This document shows positions 54,201-63,822 of a stretch of DNA of 64,000 bases, in pieces. Origin of the DNA: Marivirga salinae. GTDB lineage: Bacteria; Bacteroidota; Bacteroidia; Cytophagales; Cyclobacteriaceae. A program made the translations under genes and the position numbers. Position 1 is the first letter of the stretch, and each line of letters starts with the position of its first letter. Location of the stretch: positions 1,433,501-1,497,500 of the forward strand of contig NZ_CP129971.1 in the NCBI RefSeq assembly GCF_030503855.1, in the 5' to 3' direction. Below the pieces are notes generated by a model, which was not told where the DNA came from, ran no database searches, and worked only from the letters and a program-made list of their open reading frames with translations.

Positions 54201-54674
54201 AAGCTTAATGATTTCTTCTATTATAATCTTGATTCATATCAGGAAGGATCCTTAAGTTATAGTATTTCAAATTTGTCAGAGGGTAATCATTATTTAACTG
54301 TTACTGCGCTTGATGTATTTAACAATATGTCAAAATCAACAATAGATTTTGAAGTGGTTGGGAACAATCAAATTTCAATTTTGAATTTCACTATGTTTCC
54401 AAATCCGGCTTCTGAAGAAGTAAATTTCAGGTTAAGACAAAATAGAAAAAATGAGAATGTAGAATTCAGTTATCAAATACTAAATAATCAAGGACAATTA
54501 ATATATTCGCACAGCTATCAGACAAATGACGACTTTCGACAGGATGTTTGGAATTTAAAAGATAGTAATGGAAGAAAACTTTCACCTGGAATATATTTTG
54601 TCAGGGTATTTCTACGTTCTGTAGAAGATAATGCAAAAACTGACCAATTTAAAAAGCTAATTGTAATCAATTAA
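51297..54674 (+). CDS. porU: Type IX secretion sortase PorU
   Basis: A 1125-residue gingipain-family (C25) protein that removes C-terminal signals of T9SS cargo and attaches them at the surface. Signal peptide FFLSLILTISVLHNLSSQ; the peptidase domain covers ~390-760, with the catalytic pair in YIGHGSENSW (His at about residue 643) and VTATCEYGRFDNP (Cys at about 677). A beta-rich region follows, and the protein ends with its own T9SS type A-like signal (FPNPASEEVNF and LSPGIYFVRVF). I start at the ATG at 51297, skipping a preceding TTG. The gene is followed by porV, as in many Bacteroidota. Confidence 0.93.
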   Translation: MKFFLSLILTISVLHNLSSQSVLEKEGLIKVATLKEGVHKIDLTFIESTGLNAQEIDPNQIQVYGMPGGHIPQSNAVDYPFDPQAIPVKIEANQNSIFESDEVVYFYADAVRNINFDFEEDNYQYSNNLYSDSLYFFIDFNATDTSPIEILDSNEAQADLIIDWYDAIYFHEIDKTNILRSGRKWFGESFSVNKTQDFSFELSNELSQSREIALTTQYMAQTYNSANLNIRLNEFDLASEALPTVSDFTIFPYRKKGEIVKNHSTITTSLLSGSEMNVQISHEALGSGRSDGYLDYLFLTVPEKLTLHDKQIVIRNKNFQNNGVYQLKFEGLNSSHSVWDVTDLMNYKELNVDNQSYIFSQSTELKERKFVVFEKSTAFELSFVREINSQSLKNNNSPDYLIIAHDNFAQEATKLADFRRSHNGYAVEVAPVSKIFNEFGSGRRDVSAIRNYIRYFYQKNPDKLKYVLMLGASSYDYKDRVTDNTNLVPVYQSRNSLHPVFTYASDDFYGFMEATEGIWEEESNNIDDVDIGIGRITAKSVNEARDVIQKIIHYESSPQVFDKWRNDLYFIADDEDGNLHHRDSEVLSEYVIDNFGFYNINKLYLGAYEQEVFASTQRSPKMREAINNMVDKGALIVNYIGHGSENSWTNEAILNKSMVDDWNNLDRLPLFVTATCEYGRFDNPNVVSGAQEMLLKKDGGAIALLTTSRPVESSSNATLNQAFFANVFKSEGGSPQKLGDIIRNTKNSGIVGVKNRNFILLGDPAVTLAEPKNNLRIEEVVNENGNTDTLNSMAKITVSGIVENSSGQKLTNFIGELTAELYDKPVESNTIDPAENEFEFLTYNQVLYRGKSTVNNGDFDFTFYVPKEINYAIDNGKFSLYAKQEGSLEDASGFNDHFLIGGSNLMTNQDNVGPDIDIFLNDRAFVNGGKTGSNVELIIDLFDEHGISIANSSINPGITLSIDGNSEVKLNDFFYYNLDSYQEGSLSYSISNLSEGNHYLTVTALDVFNNMSKSTIDFEVVGNNQISILNFTMFPNPASEEVNFRLRQNRKNENVEFSYQILNNQGQLIYSHSYQTNDDFRQDVWNLKDSNGRKLSPGIYFVRVFLRSVEDNAKTDQFKKLIVIN

Positions 54675-54675
54675 G

Positions 54676-54683
54676 TATATTTG
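54676..54683 (+). promoter_or_regulatory. Putative -7 promoter box of porV
   Basis: TATATTTG fits TAnnTTTG exactly, 18 bases before the porV ATG and just past the porU stop. It suggests that porV, whose product is needed in larger amounts, may have an extra promoter. Confidence 0.4.
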
Positions 54684-54700
54684 AAGTAAACCAAGATAAA

Positions 54701-55876
54701 ATGCGAGCAGCAAAATTAATATTTATTACCGCTATAACGTTTTTTTCTAGCGCAGCAATAGGACAAATAAGTAGTCCTCCATCCACAACAGTTTCAGGGC
54801 AAGATGCCGAAAGAAACGTAATTACTACCGCTATGCCATTTCTATTAATCTCTCCTGATTCACGCTCAGCCGGTATGGGAGATGTGGGAGTAGCGCTTTC
54901 AGCTGATGCTAATGCTATGCAATGGAATGCAGCACGTTTAGCTTTTGTAGAAAATGAAATAGGAGCTTCGATTTCTTATTCTCCATGGCTTAGAAGTATA
55001 AATGTGGATGATATGTCGATCTCATATCTAAGTGGATATTACAAAATAACCAAAGAACAGGTGGTAGGTATATCTATGAAATACTTTGATTTAGGAAACA
55101 TATTCTTTACTGATGATGGTAGTACAGGAACAGATTTCTCACCTAAAGATTTTTCAATTTCTGCCGCTTATTCAAGAAAATTAAGTGATAATTTAAGTGC
55201 CTCACTTACAGGTAAATTTGTTCGTTCCAATTTATTCGGTAATTATACAAATAATAACACTTCTAGCCCTAGCCCTGCTACAGCCTTGGGGGTTGATTTA
55301 GGTGTTTTTTATACTAAAGAGCTTTTATTTAGTGGTCGTGATTCGGAGTTTTCTTCTGGATTACAAATTGCCAATATTTCTAATAAAGTTTCTTACAGTG
55401 GAGATGATAACGAGCAATTCCTTCCAATAAATATGAAAATTGGTACAGCATTTACCACATCCTTGGATGCTTACAACAAACTAACCATAGCATTGGATTT
55501 TAATAAATTGATGGTGCCAACACCTATTGAAGGAGATACGACAAATGCCACTTTGTTAGAAGGAATGTTTGGATCCTTTAGTGATGCTCCTGGTGGATTT
55601 CAAGAAGAGATGAGAGAAATCTCCATTTCATCTGGTATTGAATACACCTACAATAATGTATTTGCTGTAAGAACTGGATATTTTTATGAACATTTCACCA
55701 AAGGTGGTCGACAGTATTTTACGGCTGGTGTGGGATTCCGCTATCAAGTTTTAGGCCTTGATTTTTCTTATTTAATTCCTACAACTCAAAACAATCCTCT
55801 GGCCGAAACGCTTAGGTTTACAGCAGTATTTAAGTTTGAAGATATGGGGATTGCAAAAGCTTCTGTAACTGAATAA
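54701..55876 (+). CDS. porV: T9SS outer-membrane protein PorV
   Basis: PorV is a FadL-like outer-membrane barrel that carries T9SS cargo from the SprA translocon to PorU. The 391-residue protein has a signal peptide (ITAITFFSSAAIG), then the PorV hallmark AMPFLLISPDSRSAGMGDVG near residue 46 and DANAMQWNAARLA, followed by repeated barrel strands and the C-terminal GVGFRYQVLGLDFSYLIP. Length is normal. Its location directly after porU confirms the assignment. Confidence 0.94.
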   Translation: MRAAKLIFITAITFFSSAAIGQISSPPSTTVSGQDAERNVITTAMPFLLISPDSRSAGMGDVGVALSADANAMQWNAARLAFVENEIGASISYSPWLRSINVDDMSISYLSGYYKITKEQVVGISMKYFDLGNIFFTDDGSTGTDFSPKDFSISAAYSRKLSDNLSASLTGKFVRSNLFGNYTNNNTSSPSPATALGVDLGVFYTKELLFSGRDSEFSSGLQIANISNKVSYSGDDNEQFLPINMKIGTAFTTSLDAYNKLTIALDFNKLMVPTPIEGDTTNATLLEGMFGSFSDAPGGFQEEMREISISSGIEYTYNNVFAVRTGYFYEHFTKGGRQYFTAGVGFRYQVLGLDFSYLIPTTQNNPLAETLRFTAVFKFEDMGIAKASVTE

Positions 55877-55921
55877 AACGGCTAATACTATTTTTTACTT
55901 TATTAAATTATAATCTATAAT

Positions 55922-57181
55922 ATGCTCAATAGACAAGTAGCTCCTGATTCCTTTATTTTAAAAGATTTGGCATTGACTAAACCCGAAATTAAGGAATTGT
56001 CCAATGGGTTGTCTGTTCATATTATACAGGATGACACTAACCCAGTTTTAAAAATTGATGTTCTTTTTGCCGCTGGAAAGGTAAACGATGAAAAACCAGG
56101 TCAATCTTTAATTTGTGCTAAAGTCATGGTTGAAGGTACTAAGAGCTATCCGGGTAGTGAGCTCCAAGAACTATTAGATCATTATGGTGCGCATTTAGAT
56201 GTATCTGTTGACTATGATTATACCACAGTTAGCCTGCTGTGCCTGAAAGAGCATGTTAATTTGCTATTGCCAGTATTGAAAAGTGCCATTACCGAACCTC
56301 TATTTGACGCTGAAGATTTTGAGAAAATTAAACTTCAACTATTGCAGAAAATTAGAGTGAATAATCAAAAAAATGCTCTTATTGCCACTAAAAGCCTTAG
56401 AAAAAAACTTTTAAACGGAACTCCATATTCCACCACTTTAGAAGAAGATCATTTAAATAATATTACTAAGGACGATATTGAGAATTATTTTAATCAATAT
56501 TTTGCATTGCAGCCTGAAATAATAGTAGCAGGAGATTTTGATGAAGATGTTTTTAATTATATTGAAGAGCATTTTGTTATGCTAGAATTCTCAAGTCTTG
56601 ATTCTGATTATGAAAGTAAATTATCTCCGATTATAGAGGATGATTTAATTAAGCGAGAAGGTTCAGTTCAGGCTTCTATCAGAATGGGAGCTATTACTAT
56701 CCCACGTACTCATCCTGATTATTATGACTTATCCATTGCAAATGAAATTTTCGGTGGCTATTTCGGCTCTCGTTTAATGAAAAACATAAGAGAGGATAAG
56801 GGTTATACTTATGGCATTTATTCGGTTTTAATAAATTATAAACATTTGGATTATCATGTTATCGGAGCAGATGTGAAAATTGAACACATTGAAGATACTG
56901 TAGCTGAAGTTTATAAGGAAATGGAGGAATTAAAGACCAATCCTGTTCCTGAGGAAGAAATTGAAACGATAAAAAACTATATGCTAGGTAAAATTGCTAG
57001 CAGTCTAGATACTGTATTTCATCAGTCAGAAAATTATAAAGTAAAACTTTCTGAGGGAGCTGATTATTTAGACTATTTCGATGCCTATGTTAATAGCATC
57101 CGTAATATCACAGCTGATCGCATTTTGGAAATCAGTAAAAAATATTTCTCTGAGAAGTACTGTGTGGTGAAAGTAGCTTAA
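55922..57181 (+). CDS. M16 family peptidase-like protein (probably inactive)
   Basis: A 419-residue protein with two homologous M16 halves (residues ~1-210 and ~215-419). The second half keeps FGGYFGSRLMKNIREDKGYTYG in recognisable form, the R/Y region characteristic of the non-catalytic half. The first half, where active M16 enzymes have HxxEH, instead reads ICAKVMVEGTKSYPGS: no zinc-binding histidines. The protein is therefore probably a partner subunit or chaperone-like clamp rather than a peptidase. No signal peptide is seen, so cytosolic unless exported by a non-classical route. It follows porV by 45 bases. Confidence 0.85.
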   Translation: MLNRQVAPDSFILKDLALTKPEIKELSNGLSVHIIQDDTNPVLKIDVLFAAGKVNDEKPGQSLICAKVMVEGTKSYPGSELQELLDHYGAHLDVSVDYDYTTVSLLCLKEHVNLLLPVLKSAITEPLFDAEDFEKIKLQLLQKIRVNNQKNALIATKSLRKKLLNGTPYSTTLEEDHLNNITKDDIENYFNQYFALQPEIIVAGDFDEDVFNYIEEHFVMLEFSSLDSDYESKLSPIIEDDLIKREGSVQASIRMGAITIPRTHPDYYDLSIANEIFGGYFGSRLMKNIREDKGYTYGIYSVLINYKHLDYHVIGADVKIEHIEDTVAEVYKEMEELKTNPVPEEEIETIKNYMLGKIASSLDTVFHQSENYKVKLSEGADYLDYFDAYVNSIRNITADRILEISKKYFSEKYCVVKVA

Positions 57182-57260
57182 TCATAATCCTTTCATTCAA
57201 AATATTTATGAGCAAATTGGATTGAATGATCATTATTCAAATTACATTTGCACCCTAAAT

Positions 57261-57866
57261 ATGACAATCAAACATAAAGTTTTAGCGGTTGAAAAGTTAT
57301 TCAAACGCCTTGATAATGAGATAGCTGAATTCAGAAAAGAATCAGGTATTTATTGTTTTTCTGGTTGCGGTAAATGTTGTAATAAAACCGATATTGAAGC
57401 CTCACCACTTGAGTTTCTTCCTTTAGCATTCCACTGGTTTTCCGAGGGCAAAGCAGATGAAATGCTACAAAAGTTAGAAAAAAATCAATCTCTTAACTGC
57501 ATGGTCTATCAACCGCTTTCTGTTGTCGATCAAAATCATGGACATTGTGGCGAGTATCAATACAGAGGGTTGATATGTAGACTTTTCGGATATGGTGCTG
57601 GAAAGGATAAATATGGTCAACTTCGAATGGTCACCTGTAAATTAATCAAGGAAAATCAAGTGGAGAACTACGAGAAAGCTGTGGAAATGCTAAAATCAAA
57701 TTCTACAGTTCCAGTATTTTCTGATTATTACCAAAAGTTAATGCAAATAGATTTCCGATTGGCAAAAGATATGCTGCCTATTAATGAAGCTATTCAAGCA
57801 GCTCTAGAAGCGGTAATGCAATATTATGCTTACAGAGCTTTTCCTGTTAGGGAAGGGGTGGCTTAA
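57261..57866 (+). CDS. YkgJ family cysteine-cluster protein
   Basis: A 201-residue protein with the cysteine cluster CFSGCGKCCNKTDIEASPLEF at residues ~32-52 (CxxxCGKCC) plus further Cys in NCMVY, HCGEYQYRGLICRLFGYG and TCKLI, probably binding zinc or an iron-sulfur cluster. The family's role is unknown. I start at the ATG at 57261; the frame extends to a TTG at 57222 but those residues are not typical. A strong bidirectional terminator follows. Confidence 0.87.
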   Translation: MTIKHKVLAVEKLFKRLDNEIAEFRKESGIYCFSGCGKCCNKTDIEASPLEFLPLAFHWFSEGKADEMLQKLEKNQSLNCMVYQPLSVVDQNHGHCGEYQYRGLICRLFGYGAGKDKYGQLRMVTCKLIKENQVENYEKAVEMLKSNSTVPVFSDYYQKLMQIDFRLAKDMLPINEAIQAALEAVMQYYAYRAFPVREGVA

Positions 57867-57887
57867 AATATTTGGATTATGAAAACA

Positions 57888-57925
57888 AAAACCCGAAAGA
57901 GTAATCTTTCGGGTTTTGTTTTTTG
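57888..57925. terminator. Bidirectional intrinsic terminator
   Basis: Perfect 13-bp stem AAAACCCGAAAGA / TCTTTCGGGTTTT with a GTAA loop, followed by a T-rich run on the plus strand and preceded by an A-rich run. It serves both the YkgJ-type gene and, in the other direction, the sucA-sucB-lpdA operon. Confidence 0.93.
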
Positions 57926-57952
57926 TTGAGTATTTAGAGTCTAGTCTCTAAA

Positions 57953-59356
57953 TTACATATGAATAGGTCTATTGTCAGTTGCTGCTAAGCAAGCTTCTTT
58001 CACTGCCTCCATATAAGTTGGATGTGCATGAGACATACGAGAAACATCCTCAGCAGAGGCACGATATTCCATTGCCGTAACACCAGCTGCAATCATATCA
58101 GCTGCTCTGGCTCCTATGATATGGATACCTAAAATCTCATCCGTCTTTTTATCAGCAATTACTTTTACCAATCCTTCCATGTCACCACTTGCTCTAGCTC
58201 TACCTAAAGCTTTGTAAGGGAATGATCCGGTTTTGTATTCCGTTCCTTTCTCTTTTAATTCCTCTTCAGTGTGACCTACTCCTGCTACTTCTGGCCAAGT
58301 GTACACCACATTCGGAATCAATTTGTAGTGGATGTGTGGTTTTTGTCCTGCCATAGTTTCTGCTACAAAAACACCTTCTTCCTCGGCTTTGTGAGCTAGC
58401 ATAGCACCTCTTACCACATCTCCGATAGCATATATATTATCAACCTCAGTTTTTAGGTTATCATCAACCGATATTCTGCCTTTATCATCAGCTTTTAGTC
58501 CAGCAGCTTCTAAGTTTAAGCCTTCCGTATAAGGCTTTCTTCCAACGGCTACTAAGCAATAATCACCTTTGATGGTTTCTTCTTTGCCTTTATCCGTTTC
58601 AAAAGTAACTTCTACTTCTTTACCTTTATTTTCAACCTTGGTCACTTTATGCTTCAGCTTCAAGTCCATGCCGAGCTTTTTCATGCTCTTTTTCATTTCC
58701 TTGCCCATAGTGCTATCCATGGTTGGGATAAGGCTGTCCATAAATTCAATCACAGTTACCTCTGAACCAATTCTTTTATAAACAGAACCTAATTCAAGTC
58801 CAATAACGCCACCACCTATTAAAATTAAATTCTTTGGTACTTCTTTTAATTCTAAAGCTTCAGTGCTACTGATCACTCTTTTCTTATCAAATTTTGCAAA
58901 TGGTAATTCAACTGGCTTTGAACCTGTAGCAATTATTACCTTATCAGTGCTAAGCTCTTCTTTTTTACCGTCAGATTTAGTAACTACTACTGTGTTTTTG
59001 TCCTTGAAAGAACCTACACCAGTGTGAACATCAATCTTATTTTTCTTCATCAAATAAGCAATGCCCTCAACATTTTGCTTCACCACATCTGCTTTGCGGT
59101 TAATCATTTGCTTAATGTCCACTTTTAAATTGCTAAGGTTTATTCCATGCTCTTTAAAAGTAGTTTCTGCATTATGATAATGTTCTGATGAATCCAATAA
59201 AGCTTTTGAAGGAATACAGCCTACATTAAGGCAAGTTCCACCAAGCGTATCGTATTTTTCAATTATAGCGGTTTTCATTCCCAGTTGTGCACAACGAATT
59301 GCTGCCACATATCCACCAGGGCCAGAACCAATTACCGTAACATCATACTTGCTCAT
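57953..59356 (-). CDS. lpdA: Dihydrolipoyl dehydrogenase (E3)
   Basis: The E3 component that reoxidises dihydrolipoamide with NAD+, using FAD and a redox-active disulfide. The 467-residue protein has the FAD loop VIGSGPGGYVAAI, the redox pair in GGTCLNVGCIPSKALLD (Cys at about 42 and 47), the NAD loop IGGGVIGLELGSV and the C-terminal catalytic HAHPTYMEAVKEA. Length is standard. It is the last gene of the minus-strand sucA-sucB-lpdA operon, with a 59-base gap after sucB. Confidence 0.97.
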   Translation of the reverse strand: MSKYDVTVIGSGPGGYVAAIRCAQLGMKTAIIEKYDTLGGTCLNVGCIPSKALLDSSEHYHNAETTFKEHGINLSNLKVDIKQMINRKADVVKQNVEGIAYLMKKNKIDVHTGVGSFKDKNTVVVTKSDGKKEELSTDKVIIATGSKPVELPFAKFDKKRVISSTEALELKEVPKNLILIGGGVIGLELGSVYKRIGSEVTVIEFMDSLIPTMDSTMGKEMKKSMKKLGMDLKLKHKVTKVENKGKEVEVTFETDKGKEETIKGDYCLVAVGRKPYTEGLNLEAAGLKADDKGRISVDDNLKTEVDNIYAIGDVVRGAMLAHKAEEEGVFVAETMAGQKPHIHYKLIPNVVYTWPEVAGVGHTEEELKEKGTEYKTGSFPYKALGRARASGDMEGLVKVIADKKTDEILGIHIIGARAADMIAAGVTAMEYRASAEDVSRMSHAHPTYMEAVKEACLAATDNRPIHM

Positions 59357-59415
59357 TTTTTTAATATTTATGAATTATAGCACCAATAATACAGTGCATC
59401 AATTTGTTTAATTAT

Positions 59416-61026
59416 TTAAATGCCTAAAAGTAACCTAGTCGGATCTTCCAACAATTCTTTCACCCTAACCAAGAAGCTAACGGATTCTTTACCATCAATA
59501 ATTCTGTGGTCATAGCTAAGAGCAACATACATAATTGGCTTGATTTTAACCTCGCCATTGACTGCCATCGGGCGCTCCACTATATTGTGCATACCTAAAA
59601 TAGCAGATTGTGGTGCGTTAATTATAGGAGTTGATAACATAGAACCAAATATACCACCATTGGTGATAGTGAAAGTTCCTCCAGTCATTTCATCTATGCT
59701 CAATTTACCATCTCTGGCTTTTTTAGCTAATCTGATTACTTCTCCTTCCACTTCATTAAAGGAAAGTTTTTCAGCATTTCTGATAACAGGAACGACCAAA
59801 CCTTTTGGAGAAGAAACGGCAATAGACATATCTACATAGTCACTATAAACCATTTCATTTCCATCTATTTGAGCATTTACAGCAGGAAATTCTTTTAGTG
59901 CTAAAGTACAAGCTTTTGTAAAGAATGACATAAAGCCTAATCCAACTTCATACTTTTCTTTAAATTGCTCTTTGTATTTTTTACGGATCTCCATGATAGG
60001 CCCCATGTCCACTTCGTTGAAAGTGGTCAACATAGCCGTTTCATTTTTCACGCTCACCAATCTTTTGGCTACTGTTTTACGCAAGCTTGACATTTTCTCT
60101 TTTCGCTGCTCACGATTACCGCTTGCATCTGGAGATGGTAATTTTTCAGTTTCTATGCCTGAATCAGATGGTTTGCTTTCTTTTTCTGAAGATTTAGCTG
60201 ATTGCTTCTCAGCATTTTCAGCATCCTCTTTGGTAATTCTACCGTCTTTTCCGCTTCCTTTTACATTTGAAGCATCAATTCCTTTTTCTTTAAGGATTTT
60301 TGCAGCTGCGGGAGAAGCATGTCCAGTAGCATAAGTTTCTTTTCCATCTTCTTTTGATTCAGAACTTGAATCACTTTTCGAAGAACTCTTATCAGAAGAG
60401 GATGATTCGCTTGGAGCACCGCCTTCTGCCACTTCAATTTTACAAATAGTGGCTCCTATTTCTATTGTATCATCTTCCTGAGCAACAATTTGTAAAAAGC
60501 CATTAGCTTCAGCAGGTAATTCAAAAGTTGCTTTGTCCGATTCCACTTCAGCAATAATCTCATCCATTTCTACATAATCGCCATCTGATTTTAGCCAAGA
60601 GCTTATAGTGACTTCTGTGATGGATTCACCCACTGTAGGAACCACCATTTCATGAACTTCACCAGTTTTTTTAGGTCCGCTGCCGGAAGATGAACTTTCT
60701 TTCTTTTCCTCTTTTGGCTCAGATTTATCTTCCTTCTTCTCTTCTTTTTTATCTTCAGCTTTGCCTTCTGATTTAGATTCACTGCTTTTGGCATCTTCAT
60801 CTATTTCACAAATGACTGCACCAACTTCTACGGTATCGTCTTCTTGAGCTTTAATTTTTAATACACCGGAAACCTCAGCAGGTAATTCAAATGTTGCCTT
60901 ATCTGATTCCAGTTCTGCGATGATTTCGTCTTGTTCAACAAAATCACCATCTTTTTTTAACCATGAGGCAATGGTCACTTCAGTGATTGATTCGCCTACT
61001 TCCGGTACTTTTATTTCTAAACTCAT
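59416..61026 (-). CDS. sucB: 2-oxoglutarate dehydrogenase E2, dihydrolipoyl succinyltransferase
   Basis: E2 forms the core of the 2-oxoglutarate dehydrogenase complex, transferring the succinyl group to CoA. The 536-residue protein carries two lipoyl domains, each with the lipoyl-lysine motif ([14 protein letters not shown] near residue 42 and [14 protein letters not shown] near residue 165), joined by highly charged S/E/K-rich linkers, then a peripheral subunit-binding domain ([15 protein letters not shown], residues ~240-275) and the catalytic domain with [11 protein letters not shown] near the C terminus. Most proteobacterial SucB proteins have one lipoyl domain. Lies 28 bases from sucA. 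Confidence 0.95.
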   Translation of the reverse strand: MSLEIKVPEVGESITEVTIASWLKKDGDFVEQDEIIAELESDKATFELPAEVSGVLKIKAQEDDTVEVGAVICEIDEDAKSSESKSEGKAEDKKEEKKEDKSEPKEEKKESSSSGSGPKKTGEVHEMVVPTVGESITEVTISSWLKSDGDYVEMDEIIAEVESDKATFELPAEANGFLQIVAQEDDTIEIGATICKIEVAEGGAPSESSSSDKSSSKSDSSSESKEDGKETYATGHASPAAAKILKEKGIDASNVKGSGKDGRITKEDAENAEKQSAKSSEKESKPSDSGIETEKLPSPDASGNREQRKEKMSSLRKTVAKRLVSVKNETAMLTTFNEVDMGPIMEIRKKYKEQFKEKYEVGLGFMSFFTKACTLALKEFPAVNAQIDGNEMVYSDYVDMSIAVSSPKGLVVPVIRNAEKLSFNEVEGEVIRLAKKARDGKLSIDEMTGGTFTITNGGIFGSMLSTPIINAPQSAILGMHNIVERPMAVNGEVKIKPIMYVALSYDHRIIDGKESVSFLVRVKELLEDPTRLLLGI

Positions 61027-61054
61027 GTTTCTCTGAATTCTGTCTTAAAAAATT

Positions 61055-63787
61055 TTATTTCTTTGTGTCAAAAGCTTTTTCAACTAATGCTTCTTGTTCT
61101 GCTTTATGTACTTTGGCATAACCCGTTGCCGGTGATGCACTTGATTTTCGTGATATCAATTGCAAACCTGCTTTATTAGCAATGGTTCTCAACATATAAG
61201 TCCAATATCCCATATTTGAAGGTTCTTCTTGAACCCAGAAAATTTCAGGGTCTTTAAATTTCTTCAAGGCTTTATCTATTTGATTCATTGGGAATGGATG
61301 TAGTTGCTCAATTCTGATTATGGCAACATCCTTTCTTTCATCAGCTTGCTGTTTTTCCAATAAATCGTAATAAACTTTACCAGTACATAGCAATACTCTT
61401 TTTACATTTTTGTTGGTTACGTAATCATCTTCATAAATTTCCCTGAATTTACCTTCAGTAAATTCTTTAATTGGAGAAATTACTTTTGGATGACGTAATA
61501 ATGATTTAGGTGCGAATTGGACCAAAGGCTTTCTGAATTCCCATTTTACTTGTCTTCTAAACATATGGAATAAGTTTGCCGGAGTCGTAATATTAGTCAC
61601 TACTAAGTTTTCTTCTGCAGCCAATTGAAGGAATCTTTCTGGTCTGGCATTAGAGTGTTCAGGTCCTTGTCCTTCGTATCCATGAGGTAATAGCATTACT
61701 AAACCATTCATTCTTTGCCACTTACTTTCGGCAGACGTGATGAATTGATCAATCATAACCTGAGCTCCGTTGGCGAAATCACCAAATTGTGCTTCCCATA
61801 CTACTAATGCATTTGGAGTAGCCATGGCATATCCATACTCAAAACCTAAAACCCCAAATTCTGATAATAATGAATTGAAGATTTTAAATTTCTCTTTCTG
61901 GTTTTCATCTATATGGTCCAGATTACAATATGGCTCATTAGTTTCAGCATCAAATAAATAGGAATGCCTGTGAGAGAAAGTGCCTCTTTTTACATCCTGA
62001 CCTGACATTCTAACTATATTTCCATCTGAAAGTAAAGAACCATAAGAAAGTAATTCGGCATCAGCCCAATTGAGCATTTTCTCATCAAAGAAATTTTTCT
62101 TGCGCTCTTTTAAAAGTTTGTCAATTTGTTTTAAAGGCTTAAACCCTTTTGGCAAGGAAGTTAAAGCTTTTCCTATTTTATCCACTAATTCCTGTGAAAT
62201 AGAGGTGTCAGGAGACTCATGAAAATCTTCTGATTTTGATCTTCTTAGTTGTTCCCACTCTTCCTCTATTTTTTGAGGTTTATAAGGTAAAGGTTTTTGC
62301 TTTACCTCATTCAACCTGTCTTGAAGTTGCTTTTTGAAGTCTTTCTCTAGTTTTTTAACAGAATCATTATCCAAGTCACCTCTTTCGGTTAATTTTTTAA
62401 CGAAGACCTCTCTAGGGTTAGGGTGCTTAGCTATTTTGTTATAAAGTTTAGGTTGAGTGAATTTTGGTTCATCACTCTCATTATGCCCATGTCTTCTGTA
62501 GCAAAGCAGATCTATAAAAATATCCTTATGAAATTTATGTCTGTATTCTACTGCCAAATTTGCCGCGAAATTCACTGCTTCAGCATCATCACCATTAACG
62601 TGTAATACTGGAGCATCAATCATTTTGGCGATGTCCGTACAATATATAGAAGAACGAGCATCATCATAATCAGTAGTGAAACCAACTTGATTATTGATCA
62701 CAAAGTGAATTGTACCACCTGTTGAATAACCCTCTAATAGTGACATTTGAGTGGTTTCATATACAATTCCTTGTCCAGCTACTGCGGCATCACCATGAAT
62801 TAAGATGGGTAATGCAGCATTTACATCTTCGCTGTATTCATCATCAATTTGAGCTCTAGTATAACCTAATACCACAGAATTCACCGCTTCTAAGTGAGAA
62901 GGATTAGGCGTTAATTTTACATATGATTTTTTTCCATTGGATGTTTCCAAATAGCTGGAGTATCCCATATGATATTTTACATCACCATCACCCATGGTTA
63001 AATCAGGATCTGTACTGCCTTCAAACTCAGAGAAAATCTGTTCATAAGTTTTATTCATGATATTGGCTAATACATTTAACCTACCACGATGTGCCATTCC
63101 AATCACTACTTCTTTAGTGCCTAATTCAGAAGAGCGATTAATTACTTTGTCTAGGAAAGGGATAGTATTTTCACCACCCTCTAAGGAGAACCTTTTCTGA
63201 CCTAAAAATTTTGTGTGGAGGAAATTTTCAAAAACTACCGCCTCATTTAATTTAGAAAGGACTCTTTTTTTCTCATCTAATTTGGGCTGATAATCTCCTT
63301 TAGAACTTTCTGCTTTATCAATAAACCAATCCACAATTTTCGGATCTCGAATATGCATGTATTCAAATCCTATTGGTCCAATGTAGATTTTATCTAAAGC
63401 TTCAATGATACTTTTTAGACTAGCTTTTCCAAGTCCAATTTCTTGACCAATCGAAAACTCTTCCTTTAAATCCTCCTGCTTAAGGCCAAATTCTTCTAAG
63501 CTAATTCTAGCATCATGAGGTCTTCTGTCTCTTACAGGGTTGGTTTTTGATTTTAAATGACCACGCATTCTGTATGCTTGGATCAAGTTTCGAACATGGG
63601 TTTCTTTAGAAGATACTCTGGGTTCCGAAGCTTCTCCATTTCCTCCAAAATCCTTTTGAGAAAATTCAAAACCTTCAAAGAATTTCTGCCATGATTCATC
63701 AACAGATTGGGGGTCGTTTTTATAAGACTGGTAAAGTTCCTCTATATAATTGCCATGTGCATTGGCGATATATGTGTATTTATCCAT
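61055..63787 (-). CDS. sucA: 2-oxoglutarate dehydrogenase E1
   Basis: E1 decarboxylates 2-oxoglutarate with thiamine diphosphate, the first step of the complex. The 910-residue protein has the N-terminal YIANAHGNYIEELYQSYK, the ThDP-binding GDAAVAGQGIVYET region near residue 330 with the substrate histidines in MAHRGRLNVLAN and PSHLEAVN, and the C-terminal transketolase pyrimidine domain with FGDFANGAQVMIDQF and LLPHGYEGQGPEHSNARPERFLQ in pieces. Length is normal (E. coli 933). First gene of the operon. Confidence 0.97.
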   Translation of the reverse strand: MDKYTYIANAHGNYIEELYQSYKNDPQSVDESWQKFFEGFEFSQKDFGGNGEASEPRVSSKETHVRNLIQAYRMRGHLKSKTNPVRDRRPHDARISLEEFGLKQEDLKEEFSIGQEIGLGKASLKSIIEALDKIYIGPIGFEYMHIRDPKIVDWFIDKAESSKGDYQPKLDEKKRVLSKLNEAVVFENFLHTKFLGQKRFSLEGGENTIPFLDKVINRSSELGTKEVVIGMAHRGRLNVLANIMNKTYEQIFSEFEGSTDPDLTMGDGDVKYHMGYSSYLETSNGKKSYVKLTPNPSHLEAVNSVVLGYTRAQIDDEYSEDVNAALPILIHGDAAVAGQGIVYETTQMSLLEGYSTGGTIHFVINNQVGFTTDYDDARSSIYCTDIAKMIDAPVLHVNGDDAEAVNFAANLAVEYRHKFHKDIFIDLLCYRRHGHNESDEPKFTQPKLYNKIAKHPNPREVFVKKLTERGDLDNDSVKKLEKDFKKQLQDRLNEVKQKPLPYKPQKIEEEWEQLRRSKSEDFHESPDTSISQELVDKIGKALTSLPKGFKPLKQIDKLLKERKKNFFDEKMLNWADAELLSYGSLLSDGNIVRMSGQDVKRGTFSHRHSYLFDAETNEPYCNLDHIDENQKEKFKIFNSLLSEFGVLGFEYGYAMATPNALVVWEAQFGDFANGAQVMIDQFITSAESKWQRMNGLVMLLPHGYEGQGPEHSNARPERFLQLAAEENLVVTNITTPANLFHMFRRQVKWEFRKPLVQFAPKSLLRHPKVISPIKEFTEGKFREIYEDDYVTNKNVKRVLLCTGKVYYDLLEKQQADERKDVAIIRIEQLHPFPMNQIDKALKKFKDPEIFWVQEEPSNMGYWTYMLRTIANKAGLQLISRKSSASPATGYAKVHKAEQEALVEKAFDTKK

Positions 63788-63814
63788 TATGGAATTGTTT
63801 TATTTTTCGATAAA

Positions 63815-63822
63815 CAAATATA
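63815..63822 (-). promoter_or_regulatory. Putative -7 promoter box of the sucA operon
   Basis: On the minus strand TATATTTG, an exact match to TAnnTTTG, lies 28 bases upstream of the sucA ATG (63787). The remaining ~180 bases to the window end hold no gene I can see and are very AT-rich. Confidence 0.45.
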
